Assembly (NCBI RefSeq): GCF_900148505.1
Contig: NZ_FRXO01000002.1
Span: 186,001 to 250,000 of the forward strand
Direction: 5' to 3'
Source: Pseudoxanthobacter soli DSM 19599
GTDB lineage: Bacteria; Pseudomonadota; Alphaproteobacteria; Rhizobiales; Segnochrobactraceae
DNA length: 64,000 bases
Made by a program: the position numbers and the translations under genes. Below are positions 17,898 to 27,692 of the stretch, piece after piece. A model generated the notes under the pieces. That model was not told the origin of the DNA. It ran no database searches and saw nothing but the letters and a program-made list of their open reading frames with translations. Position 1 is the first letter of the stretch, and each line of letters begins with the position of its first letter.

Positions 17898-18403
17898 GCC
17901 AGTGAAAACGAGGAATCGACCAGCCGCACGAGGCTGACGAACCCGGTTTCGGGGTCAGTCCAGGAGCCGTATTCCAGCGTGCCGGACACGTCGATGGCGG
18001 CGTTGTACTGCACGAAGGTCTGTTTCCGTTCGAGATAGACCACCACGATGTCGCTCGGCCAGTCGGCGTCGGAGGAGCAGAACGGGCAGATCGAGAGCGG
18101 CGTCGAGGACAGCACGAAGAACTTGGCTTCGGCCTTCAGGGGCGGCGCCATGAAGCCGCGCATGGTGATGCGCTTGCCTGCGAGCGCCTTCACCTTTTCG
18201 GAGAACTCCATGCCGAGGACGCCGATCTTCGAATAGAGCTCGTCGAAGGTCAGATCTTCCGCGGCGGCGAAGGCGGGCGCGACGCGCGCTGCCCAGAGGC
18301 CACCAGCCGCGAGCAGGACGCCCGTCCGCAGCAGCCTTCGCCGGGAGATGCCGGGGGCGGCGGGCTCCGGCGCGGTTACGATGTCGATCTCTGGTCTCGT
18401 CAT
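17894..18403 (-). CDS. Tat-exported periplasmic protein of unknown function in the ABC cluster
   Basis: A 169-residue protein with a twin-arginine signal (SRRRLLRTGVLLAAGGLW, residues about 20-37), so it is exported folded. The mature part contains RITMRGFMAPPLKAEAKFFV and then PLSICPFCSSDADWP, a CPFC pair that could bind metal or be redox active. The pattern resembles COG3495/DUF3299-like periplasmic proteins found with FtsX-type ABC genes, but I cannot confirm the family here. The start at 18403 follows GGGAGGCCGTGAC. The neighbouring genes suggest that it delivers or receives a substrate for the His-rich transporter. Confidence 0.75.
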   Translation of the reverse strand: MTRPEIDIVTAPEPAAPGISRRRLLRTGVLLAAGGLWAARVAPAFAAAEDLTFDELYSKIGVLGMEFSEKVKALAGKRITMRGFMAPPLKAEAKFFVLSSTPLSICPFCSSDADWPSDIVVVYLERKQTFVQYNAAIDVSGTLEYGSWTDPETGFVSLVRLVDSSFSLA

Positions 18404-18491
18404 GTCACGGCCTCCCGGCTCGATCGCCGTGGCGCAAAAGGAAATGAGGTCCGGGCGGCACACGCCCGGACCCCCGCATCGTCGAAGCGGC

Positions 18492-20372
18492 TTATTGCTG
18501 CACGCCGAGGGCGAAGCTGTCCGCCATCACGCGGAACACGTCGGAATTCTCCATATAGCCGTGGAGCTGTTCCGAGCCCGGCCCCTGGGCCTGGAGCACG
18601 ACGTCGTCGACCGCATGAACGCCGGTGTCTTCCGAGCGCGGCGTGTTGCCGATGCGCAGCACGGCGCCGGGGACGTTCTTGTAGGCTTCGTTGGCGACGT
18701 ATTCGCCCTTTTCGTTCTTCACCGCCGGCACGAACGGACCGTCCATCTTCGGGCGGAAGGTCTCGTAATAGTCGGGGAAGTTGTTGGCGAACACGGCGAG
18801 GCGGCGCGAGACGTCCACCTTGTCCGGGAAGCCGTCGCCGTCGGCGTCGACATAGTTCGGGAAGCCTGCATCCTGGTAGACGCCGACCTTCTCGCGCATC
18901 TGGATGCCCGGGGTCATGGTCTCGGAGCCGACGACCTTGCCGTTGTCGCTGACTTCCTCGACGACCGTGCCCGGCTTGTCGTCGTCGATGGTGCCGATGA
19001 TCGAAACGCCGTGGGTGTGGTCGGCGGTGGCGATGATCAGCGTGTCGGGATGGGTCTTGGCATATTCCTGGGCGATGCCGACCAGCTTGTCCATGACGAT
19101 GGTTTCATAGATCGCGCGGTCGAAATCGAGCGGATGCTCGAACTTGTCGATCAGCGCGCTCTCGACCATCAGGAAGAAGCCGTCCTGGTTCTTGGAGAGA
19201 ACGTCGAGGGCGGCCGTCATCATGTCGGTCAGCGGCGGCTGGTCCGGGAACTTCTTGGTGGTGCCGGTGCCGAGCTTCTCGTCGAGCGCGCCGTCCATGT
19301 TGCCGGTGTGGAACAGGCCGAGCAGCTTGCCGGTGTTGGTGCCCTTCGCGGTGGCGAGTTCCTGCTCGGTGGTGGCGAAGGCGTAGCCGGCATTCTTGAA
19401 CTTGGCGACGTAGTCGATGTCGTCCTTGCGCTTGGAGCCCGGCACCGACTTCGGCAGGAAATAGGCGGAGCCGCCGCCGAGCATCACCTCAGGCTTCACG
19501 TCGTAGAACATGCCCACGATCTCGGGCTTGTCGGCGCGGCGGCGGGTGTGGGACACGACCGCGGCCGGCGTGGCGTCCTCGATCTCGGCGTTGGAGACGA
19601 CGCCGATCGCCTTGCCCGGCGCCATGCGGCGGATGGCTTCGGCGATGGTCTCCTGATGCGGCTGGTCGAGGGAGCCCTTGGCGCGGGTGGCATAGACGCC
19701 GAGCGCGTTCACCGCCGACTTCTGGCCGGTCATGTAGGCCGACATGGTGTTGGCGCTGTCGGCGGCGATGGAATCCGTCGACGAGGTGCCGATGAAGGCC
19801 ATCGCCGGCAGGGTATCCATGTTCAGCTTGCCGTTGGCCTTGCCCTCGGTGTTGCCCTTGGACATGATCCGCGCGCCGGTGCGCATGGAAACGGCCATTC
19901 CGTCGCCGAGCAGGAAGATGATGTTCTTGGCCTTCGCCTCCTTCGGCGTGCCGAACACCTCCCACTTCACCTCCTGGCGGTAGGTCTTGCCGTCGGCACC
20001 CTTGCCCTCGGCGACGATGGTGTAGTGCCCCGGGATTTCGATCGAGACGTTCTTCACGACGACGGAGGAACCGTCCTTGTCGTTCTCATTCTCGATATAG
20101 ACCGGCTTTTCCTTGAAGACCTCGGTGTATTCGCGGCCCTCGATCAGGATCTTGATGTCGTCCTGCTTCACCACCGCCGGAAATTCGACCTTGAGGTCGA
20201 ACTTGCCGCCGGAAAGCAGCGTGGCGCGATCGAGGGGGAAGATCTTCGTCTGGGAGCCGTCGTCGGCCTCCAGCATCTTGGTCTCGCCCGTCTGGGCGAA
20301 AGCGGCGCCGGGCAGGATCGCCGTGGCCGGGACGAGGGCGAACGCGAGCGCCGCAAGCCAGTTGTGTCGCAT
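18492..20372 (-). CDS. Alkaline phosphatase (PhoA superfamily) with extra N-terminal domain
   Basis: A 626-residue secreted phosphomonoesterase. The signal peptide is MRHNWLAALAFALVPATAIL and onward, with cleavage near AFAQ. Residues 30-150 form an added beta-type domain. The alkaline phosphatase core starts NIIFLLGDGMAVS (metal Asp) and contains TDSIAADSANTMSAYMTG with the nucleophilic Ser, LMVESALIDKFEHPLD, TADHTHGVS and a C-terminal GVHAVDDVV metal site. A DADGDGFPDK loop resembles a calcium-binding EF-hand. It would release phosphate in the periplasm using Zn and Mg. Downstream lie the Tat protein and His-rich transporter, an unusual pairing suggesting metal supply. Confidence 0.92.
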   Translation of the reverse strand: MRHNWLAALAFALVPATAILPGAAFAQTGETKMLEADDGSQTKIFPLDRATLLSGGKFDLKVEFPAVVKQDDIKILIEGREYTEVFKEKPVYIENENDKDGSSVVVKNVSIEIPGHYTIVAEGKGADGKTYRQEVKWEVFGTPKEAKAKNIIFLLGDGMAVSMRTGARIMSKGNTEGKANGKLNMDTLPAMAFIGTSSTDSIAADSANTMSAYMTGQKSAVNALGVYATRAKGSLDQPHQETIAEAIRRMAPGKAIGVVSNAEIEDATPAAVVSHTRRRADKPEIVGMFYDVKPEVMLGGGSAYFLPKSVPGSKRKDDIDYVAKFKNAGYAFATTEQELATAKGTNTGKLLGLFHTGNMDGALDEKLGTGTTKKFPDQPPLTDMMTAALDVLSKNQDGFFLMVESALIDKFEHPLDFDRAIYETIVMDKLVGIAQEYAKTHPDTLIIATADHTHGVSIIGTIDDDKPGTVVEEVSDNGKVVGSETMTPGIQMREKVGVYQDAGFPNYVDADGDGFPDKVDVSRRLAVFANNFPDYYETFRPKMDGPFVPAVKNEKGEYVANEAYKNVPGAVLRIGNTPRSEDTGVHAVDDVVLQAQGPGSEQLHGYMENSDVFRVMADSFALGVQQ

Positions 20373-20379
20373 GGAAAAC

Positions 20380-20399
20380 CGCCTTTTTCCGAAAAGGCG
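20380..20399 (-). promoter_or_regulatory. Hairpin covering the alkaline phosphatase ribosome site
   Basis: CGCCTTTT (20380-20387) and AAAAGGCG (20392-20399) form a perfect 8-base stem with a 4-base loop. In the minus-strand transcript the only Shine-Dalgarno-like stretch, AAAGGCGG, is in the 3' arm and ends just before TTTTCC-ATG. The stem could therefore block translation. Confidence 0.55.
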
Positions 20400-20555
20400 C
20401 GCGGACGGTTACCCAGCCACATCGACAACAAGACGACGTCAGACCCCGCCGGCAACCACCCTGGCGCGCATGGCGGGACCATAAAAAGCCCAGATGTCAG
20501 GCCCGTGAACTGAGACGGCTCATCATTCGCCTGCATACGATATCCACAGCAGCGG

Positions 20556-20577
20556 GGACCGGCGCCTTCACCGGTCC
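20556..20577 (-). terminator. Hairpin terminator after xylA
   Basis: GGACCGG (20556-20562) pairs with CCGGTCC (20571-20577), about 40 bases downstream of the xylA stop. It is the probable end of the lacI-xylB-xylA transcript. Confidence 0.55.
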
Positions 20578-20616
20578 GCTGCCTTGGAATCGACCGTGGT
20601 TCGATCCGGCCGTCCG

Positions 20617-21933
<1,317 letters not shown>

Positions 21934-22021
21934 GGTGGCGTTCCCCTCGTTGTTCGTGCCGGCTCCTTTTGCGAACGGCCGGCTGTTCGGTGTCGGCGCC
22001 CGGCCGCGCGGGCCGGATCGG

Positions 22022-23494
22022 TCAGGCCGTTGCCCTGCCGGTGATGCCCTTCAGCGCCGGATAGAGCGCGCGGTAGCGCCCGAGCGTGTCGCCGTAGCGC
22101 GCGGCCAGCCCGCGATCCGGCTCGATCACGGCGGCGACCGGCGGCTTGGTGGCGATCACGGCCGGGTCGGCACAGTCCGCGGCGATGCGGCCGAGCCGCG
22201 CGGCGCCGAACGCGCCGCCGAGGTCGCCGCCGGCGAGGCGATGCACCGGCAGGTCGAGCGCGGCGGCGATGATGCCGAGCCAGAGATCCGAGCGCGAGCC
22301 GCCGCCGATCGCCGCCACCGCCGCCGGCTTCGAGCCGGCCTCGGCGAGCGCGTCCAGGCAGTCGCGCACCGCGAAGGCGACGCCTTCGAGCACGGCGAGC
22401 GCCAGGTCCTCCGGCCCCGTGGCGTGGCTGAGGCCCGCGAAGGCGGCGCGGGCGTCGGGATCGTTGTGTGGCGTGCGCTCGCCGGAGAGATAGGGCTGGA
22501 ACAGCACCGGATTGTGCCCCGCCCGGGCGGGGTCGATGCGGGCGACGAGTTCCGCCTCCCCCGGCGCGCCGACGAGGCGCGTGACCCAGGTCAGCGCCGA
22601 GGCGGCGGCGAGGATGACGCCCATCTGGTGCCACGTTCCGGGCACCGCGTGGCAGAAGGCGTGGACGCCGCGCGCCGGGTTCGGACGGAAGGCGTCGGTC
22701 GTCACCCACAGCACGCCCGAGGTGCCGAGCGAGACGAACGCATCGCCCGCCGAGATCGCGCCGATGCCGACCGCGCCCGCGGCATTGTCGCCGGCGCCGC
22801 CGGCGACGACGGGCGCACGCGCCATGCCCCAGCGTTCGACCAGTTCCTTCCGCAGCACACCCGACGGCTCGCTTCCCTCGACGAGGCGAGGCATGTGGGA
22901 GAGATCGAGACCGGTGGCGGCCAGCACCTCGGGCGACCAGGTCCGCGCGCCGGTGTCGAGCCACAGCGTGCCGGCGGCATCGGAGGGTTCCGACACCTTC
23001 TCGCCCGTCAGCAGCAGCCGGACATAGTCCTTCGGCAGCAGCACGGTGCGGGTGGCGGCGAAGATGTCCGGCTCGTGCCGGGCGACCCAGGCGAGCTTCG
23101 GCGCGGTGAAGCCCGGCATCGCCCGGTTGCCGGTGATGCGCACCAGGTCCGGCAGCTTGGCTTCGAGTTCGGCACATTCCGCTCCGGAGCGGCCGTCGTT
23201 CCAGAGAATGCACGGCCTGAGCACCCGGTCGTCGGCACCGAGGAGCGTCGCCCCGTGCATCTGGCCGGAAAGTCCGATGCCACGCACCGCGGCAATCTCG
23301 GCTGGATGGCTCTGCTTCAGCCGGTCAACGGTCGCGAGGATTCCCTGCCACCAGTCCGCCGGGTCCTGCTCCGACCAGCCGTCGTGCGGGCGGGAGACCT
23401 CGAGGGGATGCTCCGCCACGGCGACGACGCGCTGGTCGTCGTCGACGAGGACGGTCTTCACCGAGGAGGTGCCGATATCGATGCCGAGATGCAT
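22022..23494 (-). CDS. xylB: Xylulokinase
   Basis: A 490-residue FGGY-family sugar kinase. The N-terminus [20 protein letters not shown] is the phosphate-binding strand, [13 protein letters not shown] contains the xylulokinase-type substrate loop, and [15 protein letters not shown] is the second ATP motif. ATG 23494 follows GAGGTACGCTCCTC. It phosphorylates D-xylulose at O-5. It lies between the LacI regulator and xylA, completing the xylose module. Confidence 0.96.
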   Translation of the reverse strand: MHLGIDIGTSSVKTVLVDDDQRVVAVAEHPLEVSRPHDGWSEQDPADWWQGILATVDRLKQSHPAEIAAVRGIGLSGQMHGATLLGADDRVLRPCILWNDGRSGAECAELEAKLPDLVRITGNRAMPGFTAPKLAWVARHEPDIFAATRTVLLPKDYVRLLLTGEKVSEPSDAAGTLWLDTGARTWSPEVLAATGLDLSHMPRLVEGSEPSGVLRKELVERWGMARAPVVAGGAGDNAAGAVGIGAISAGDAFVSLGTSGVLWVTTDAFRPNPARGVHAFCHAVPGTWHQMGVILAAASALTWVTRLVGAPGEAELVARIDPARAGHNPVLFQPYLSGERTPHNDPDARAAFAGLSHATGPEDLALAVLEGVAFAVRDCLDALAEAGSKPAAVAAIGGGSRSDLWLGIIAAALDLPVHRLAGGDLGGAFGAARLGRIAADCADPAVIATKPPVAAVIEPDRGLAARYGDTLGRYRALYPALKGITGRATA

Positions 23495-23556
23495 GAGGAG
23501 CGTACCTCAGAATGGTGGCCGGCGCACGGCGCGGAGCCGCTGCTTCCGGTCGCGTT

Positions 23557-24582
23557 TCAGGGCAGGTTGTCGCGGATGTAGATGCCGATGCGGATGCGTT
23601 CCTGCCCCTCGACCAGAGGCATGCCGGTGCAATGGGCGATCAGCACGCGGGCGGCGGAACGGATTTCATGGCCGGGGTTCTGGTCGATCACCGCATCCAT
23701 CGTGCCCGACAGCAGCCACTGGCGGGAATGGTCGGTGAGCTCGTGGCCGATAAAGGCGACGTCCCGCGCCCGGCCGGCCGCCTCAAGCGCCTCGACAAGG
23801 CCGCGGTTGCCCGCGCCGATGGAATAGAGCCCGACGAGGTCGGGATGGTCGCGCAGGAGTTCCGCGCCGACCGCGCGGTTGCGCTCGAAATCGTCCCGCG
23901 TCTCGCGCGGCGGCAGCACGGTAAGGCCGGGATATTCCGCCGACATCACCTGCTGGAAGCCGAACAGCCGTTCGGCATGATCGCGCAGGGCGAAGCTGCC
24001 GGCGACGACGCCGATCGAACCCTCCAGCCCGCGACAGAGCCGGCCCATCAGGCTGCCGGCGGTCCGACCGGCGGCGCTGTTGTCGACGCCGACGAAATGC
24101 TGGCGGCGCGAATGGGGCACGTCGGAGACGACGGTGACGACGGTCACGCCCCGCGCCACAAGGGCGTCGATCGCCTCGCGCACGCTCGGATGGTCGAGCG
24201 CGACGAGCGCGACGCCGTGATAGGTCTCATCGATCCCGGCCAGCGCCTCGGACAGCACCACCGGGTCGAACACGTCCACCCGCCGCACGTCGACCTCGGC
24301 GCGCTGGTCGGCGAGCCAGCGGCGGGCGTCGCAGGCTTCCTCCTCCAGCATCGCCGCGAACGAGGTCGCGCGGACCGGAAGCAGGAAACAGAACTTGAGG
24401 TGGGTGGCCCGCGCCAGCCGCGCCGCGAGGGGATCGGGCCGGTAGCCGAGCGCGCCGACAGCGGTCTCGACCCGCCGCACCGTCTCGGCACGCACGCCCG
24501 GCCGCCGGTTCAACACGCGATCGACCGTCGCGACGCTTACGCCGGCCATCCGGGCAACGTCCTGAAGCGTGGCACGGCTCAC
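23557..24582 (-). CDS. LacI family transcriptional regulator of the xyl genes
   Basis: The 341-residue repressor has the LacI helix-turn-helix (TLQDVARMAGVSVATVDRVL) at residues 4-23 and a periplasmic-binding-like sugar domain. The GTG start at 24582 follows AGGAGGAGACGAAC; the longer open frame upstream is not supported. The sensor domain has the sugar-binding style of the RbsB group (VVAGSFALRDHAERLFGF). It is cotranscribed with xylB and xylA and probably represses them and itself until a pentose binds. The effector is not proven. Confidence 0.9.
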   Translation of the reverse strand: MSRATLQDVARMAGVSVATVDRVLNRRPGVRAETVRRVETAVGALGYRPDPLAARLARATHLKFCFLLPVRATSFAAMLEEEACDARRWLADQRAEVDVRRVDVFDPVVLSEALAGIDETYHGVALVALDHPSVREAIDALVARGVTVVTVVSDVPHSRRQHFVGVDNSAAGRTAGSLMGRLCRGLEGSIGVVAGSFALRDHAERLFGFQQVMSAEYPGLTVLPPRETRDDFERNRAVGAELLRDHPDLVGLYSIGAGNRGLVEALEAAGRARDVAFIGHELTDHSRQWLLSGTMDAVIDQNPGHEIRSAARVLIAHCTGMPLVEGQERIRIGIYIRDNLP

Positions 24583-24964
24583 GTTCGTCTCCTCCTGCCC
24601 GTCTGCCGCGCCCCTCGGGCAGCCGCTGAAGCGGCCAATCAGCCGGCACCGGGAACGTCTTCTGATGGGAAACGGGGCCTCTACAGCCGTCCGCCGCCGC
24701 ATGCATGCAGCATGGCGGCGAGCTTATTGCCTGATGTGCCATAATCCAATCAGAAACTGATGTACGTCAATCATGCGTCGCATCAATCCGATGTTGCAAC
24801 GCGACGGACGTATCCGTCCGGGCACGTCCGCCCGCGAAGGTCGCGGGGCGACCGCCCAACCGCGATATCCGCGTCGGGATCGCACGCGATTTCTCGCTGG
24901 TCCGGCGATTTCCTCCGGCGAGAAAGCACTCTACGCTCCAGACGACGAGCGCATGGATCGAACG
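24583..24964. promoter_or_regulatory. Divergent promoter region between lacI/xyl operon and secreted peptidase-like gene
   Basis: About 380 bases with no convincing gene. The segment 24720-24800 is comparatively A/T-rich and is the best promoter area for both directions. TGATGTACGTCA at 24758-24769 is a near-palindrome that could be a LacI-family site; it has one mismatched pair. Confidence 0.4.
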
Positions 24965-25756
24965 ATGACCACGCACCGCATTGATATGCAGGTCGGCCGG
25001 CCACGGATGGGGGCATGGCGCGCCATCGGGATGGCGGTGCTCATGCTCGCCGCGCCGGGCGGCGCATCGGCTGCGGACGCGGTGCCGGCGACCCGGCTTC
25101 CGGCCGTCGCCGCACCCTGCTGCGGACCGATCACCGCGGACGGCCGCACGCTCGGCACGTTTCTGGATGAGAGCGGCGTTGAGACGCTCTGGCTGCCGGG
25201 CTGGCATGTCGACTGGAAGACCGGCAGACCGGATCGCGACGCGCCCGGCGGCCACGGCTCGCGGTCCCATTGCAGTGCCTTCGCCGCGGCGATGGCCGAA
25301 CGCCTCGGCATCTACCTGCTGCGCCCGCCAGAGCACGGGCAGATCCTGCTCGCCAATGCCCAGCGCCGCTGGCTCGACGGCCCCGATGCTGCCGCTGATG
25401 GCTGGCTTCCGGTTGAAGGCGACCGGGCCGCCGTCGCGGCGGCGAACCAGGGCTTCCTCGTCGTCGCGGTCGTGGCCAATCCGAACCCGCGCAAGGCGGG
25501 GCACATCGCCATCGTGCGGCCCAGCCTGAAGCCCGCTGCCGCGCTGGCGACGGAGGGTCCCGACATCGTTCAGGCGGGCGCGCGAAACCTGCTGAACGGC
25601 ACGGTGGCGCGGGTCTTCCGCAATCACGCCGGTGCCTGGCAACCTGGCGGCGGCGGGACGCTCGCCTACTTCGCCCACGCCGTGAACTGGGATGCCGGAT
25701 CGGCGCGGGCGGCGTCGCCCGGCACGACTGCATCCGGCAAGATCACCACGCCCTGA
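24965..25756 (+). CDS. Secreted protein with NlpC/P60- or CHAP-like features
   Basis: About 263 residues with an N-terminal signal (MGAWRAIGMAVLMLAAPGGASA). The mature part has a Cys at the head of a helix (HGSRSHCSAFAAAMAERLG) and a later strand with His (RKAGHIAIVRP). This is the Cys/His arrangement of papain-like peptidoglycan hydrolases. ATG 24965 is chosen; ATG 24953 is also possible and neither has a strong ribosome site. The assignment rests on motif order, not on a recognised family. A cell-wall amidase or endopeptidase is the best guess. Confidence 0.55.
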   Translation: MTTHRIDMQVGRPRMGAWRAIGMAVLMLAAPGGASAADAVPATRLPAVAAPCCGPITADGRTLGTFLDESGVETLWLPGWHVDWKTGRPDRDAPGGHGSRSHCSAFAAAMAERLGIYLLRPPEHGQILLANAQRRWLDGPDAAADGWLPVEGDRAAVAAANQGFLVVAVVANPNPRKAGHIAIVRPSLKPAAALATEGPDIVQAGARNLLNGTVARVFRNHAGAWQPGGGGTLAYFAHAVNWDAGSARAASPGTTASGKITTP

Positions 25757-25779
25757 ACCGGCCAACGGGAGGTCCGACG

Positions 25780-26775
25780 ATGCCTGAGCCCTGGACTGCC
25801 GCGCGCGAGCGATACGCCGCCATGGCCTACCGGCGGTGCGGCCGCAGCGGGCTCGACCTGCCTGCGATCTCGCTCGGTCTCTGGCAGAATTTCGGCGGCG
25901 CCGACGTGTTCGAGACGGGTCGCGCGCTGGTGCGGCGCGCGTTCGATCTGGGCGTCACCCACTTCGATCTCGCCAACAATTACGGCCCGCCTTACGGCTC
26001 CGCGGAGGAGAATTTCGGCCGCATGATCGCGGCGGACCTGAAACCCTACCGCGACGAGATCCTCGTCTCGACGAAGGCAGGGTTCGATATGTGGCCCGGC
26101 CCCTACGGCAACTGGGGATCGCGCAAATATCTGATCGCGAGCCTCGACCAGAGCCTGAAACGCCTGGGTGTCGATTATGTCGACATCTTCTACCACCATC
26201 GCCCCGATCCGATGACGCCCCTTGAGGAGACCATGGCGGCGCTCGACCACGTCGTGCGCCAGGGCAAGGCCCTCTATGTCGGTCTCTCCAACTATCCGGC
26301 GGAGGAGACGCTTCGGGCGGCCGAGATCTTGAAGGCGCTCGGCACGCCGCTGACCATCCATCAGCCCCGCTACTCGATGCTGGACCGCTGGGTGGAAGGC
26401 GGCCTGCTGCAGGCGCTCGGCCAGTGCGGGGCCGGCGGCATCGCCTATTCGCCGCTCGCCCAGGGCCTGCTTTCGGCGAAATATCTCGATGGGGTGCCCG
26501 AGGGCTCGCGCGCGAGCCGCGGCGGCTCCCTGCAGGCCGGCGCGGTGACGCCGGACCTGATCACGCGGCTCCGGCGCCTCAACGAGGTCGCGGCGGGCCG
26601 CGGCCAGACGCTGGCCCAGTTCGCGCTCGCATGGGTGCTGCGCCGGCCCGCGATCACCTCCGCGCTCATCGGCGCCCGTTCCGTCGCACAGCTTGAGGAC
26701 AGTCTGGCGGCCCTGAAATTCCTCGACATCTCGGTCGCCGAGGAAAACGAGGTCGGCGAGATTCTCGGCCGTTGA
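25780..26775 (+). CDS. Aldo/keto reductase, YghZ-like
   Basis: The 331-residue TIM-barrel NADPH reductase has the AKR tetrad: Asp in THFDLANNYGP, Tyr in the same segment, Lys in ILVSTKAGF and His in DIFYHHRPD. The sequence STKAGFDMWPGPYGNWGSRKY and the length match the YghZ (L-glyceraldehyde 3-phosphate reductase, AKR14) group, which detoxifies aldehydes. The start ATG follows CGGGAGGTCCGACG, and it begins 23 bases after the secreted peptidase-like gene, with a hairpin terminator after it. Confidence 0.92.
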   Translation: MPEPWTAARERYAAMAYRRCGRSGLDLPAISLGLWQNFGGADVFETGRALVRRAFDLGVTHFDLANNYGPPYGSAEENFGRMIAADLKPYRDEILVSTKAGFDMWPGPYGNWGSRKYLIASLDQSLKRLGVDYVDIFYHHRPDPMTPLEETMAALDHVVRQGKALYVGLSNYPAEETLRAAEILKALGTPLTIHQPRYSMLDRWVEGGLLQALGQCGAGGIAYSPLAQGLLSAKYLDGVPEGSRASRGGSLQAGAVTPDLITRLRRLNEVAAGRGQTLAQFALAWVLRRPAITSALIGARSVAQLEDSLAALKFLDISVAEENEVGEILGR

Positions 26776-26784
26776 GGCCGTCTC

Positions 26785-26815
26785 GCCGGTACGGTGGCGA
26801 ACACACCGTACCGGC
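26785..26815 (+). terminator. Hairpin terminator after the aldo/keto reductase gene
   Basis: GCCGGTACGGTG (26785-26796) pairs perfectly with CACCGTACCGGC (26804-26815) across seven bases. It separates the reductase gene from the hydrolase/cyclase pair. Confidence 0.7.
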
Positions 26816-26877
26816 ATCGCCATTGAAGCCGCGTTTTCATTTCTGCTAAGGCTTGCGCTCGGAACCTGCGAGGTCGC

Positions 26878-27678
26878 ATGACGCAAAGATTCAAGGCCTA
26901 TAACGGCCTCGTCACGGGAAGTGGCGAGGACGTGGTGGTGATTTCGCATGGTTTCGGCACCGACCAGACCGCATGGCAATTCATAAGACCCTGGCTCGAC
27001 GCGCGGTTTCGCGTCGTCTCCTTCGATCTCGCCGGCGCCGGGCCGAACGGCACACGGACCTACGATCGCCACCGCCACCGGTCGATCTACGGGTTCGCCG
27101 ATGACCTGATCGACATTCTGGACGAGCTCTCCATCCGCAATTGTCTCTATATCGGCCATTCGGTCAGCGGCATGGTCGGCGGCATCGCCGCGCTCACGCG
27201 GCCTGATTTGTTCAGGAAAATGACGATGATCGGCGCCTCGCCGCGCTACCTGAACGACGATGGATATGTCGGGGGGTTCGAAGGCGCCGATCTCGACGCC
27301 CTGTTCGCGGCGATGGCCACCAATTTCCAGGCGTGGGGCGCCGGGTTTGCGCCTGCGGTCGTCGGCGTGCCCGATAATGCGGCAATCGACGAGTTCTGCC
27401 GAACCCTGTTCCAGATGCGGCCCGATATCGCTCTGTCCATCGCGCGGACGATCTTCCAGTCCGACGTCCGCGAGATCGCGACCCGGCTCGACTGCCCGAC
27501 CACAATCATCCAGACGCGTGCGGACGTGGCGGTGCCGATGGACGTCGCGGAATGGCTGCACCGCAACATCCGCGGTTCGACGCTCCAGATCATCGACGCC
27601 AGCGGACACCTTCCCCACATGACCGCCCCCGGCGAGGTGTTGCGGGCACTCGACCAATGCCTGCTCCAACCGGCGTGA
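26878..27678 (+). CDS. Alpha/beta hydrolase, RsbQ-like
   Basis: A 266-residue cytoplasmic hydrolase of the RsbQ/D14/KAI2 branch. Nucleophile Ser is in GHSVSGMVGG at about residue 95, Asp in TRADVAVP at about 218 and His in GHLPHM at about 247. The oxyanion segment SHGFGTDQTAW is also typical. In Bacillus, RsbQ works with the PAS phosphatase RsbP to sense energy stress. Here the next gene, 15 bases downstream, is a PAS-GGDEF cyclase, so the hydrolase probably supplies or senses the PAS ligand. ATG follows GCGAGGTCGC. Confidence 0.9.
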   Translation: MTQRFKAYNGLVTGSGEDVVVISHGFGTDQTAWQFIRPWLDARFRVVSFDLAGAGPNGTRTYDRHRHRSIYGFADDLIDILDELSIRNCLYIGHSVSGMVGGIAALTRPDLFRKMTMIGASPRYLNDDGYVGGFEGADLDALFAAMATNFQAWGAGFAPAVVGVPDNAAIDEFCRTLFQMRPDIALSIARTIFQSDVREIATRLDCPTTIIQTRADVAVPMDVAEWLHRNIRGSTLQIIDASGHLPHMTAPGEVLRALDQCLLQPA

Positions 27679-27692
27679 CGGATTCAGGCGCA

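Noticed and set aside
18348-20513. 721-codon plus-strand open frame opposite alkaline phosphatase
   Set aside because: The minus strand encodes an obvious phosphatase with signal peptide; the plus frame is a shadow.
20440-20515. Pho box upstream of alkaline phosphatase
   Set aside because: Only a loose pair of TTCAC/TGACA-like elements 11 bases apart is visible, too weak to call.
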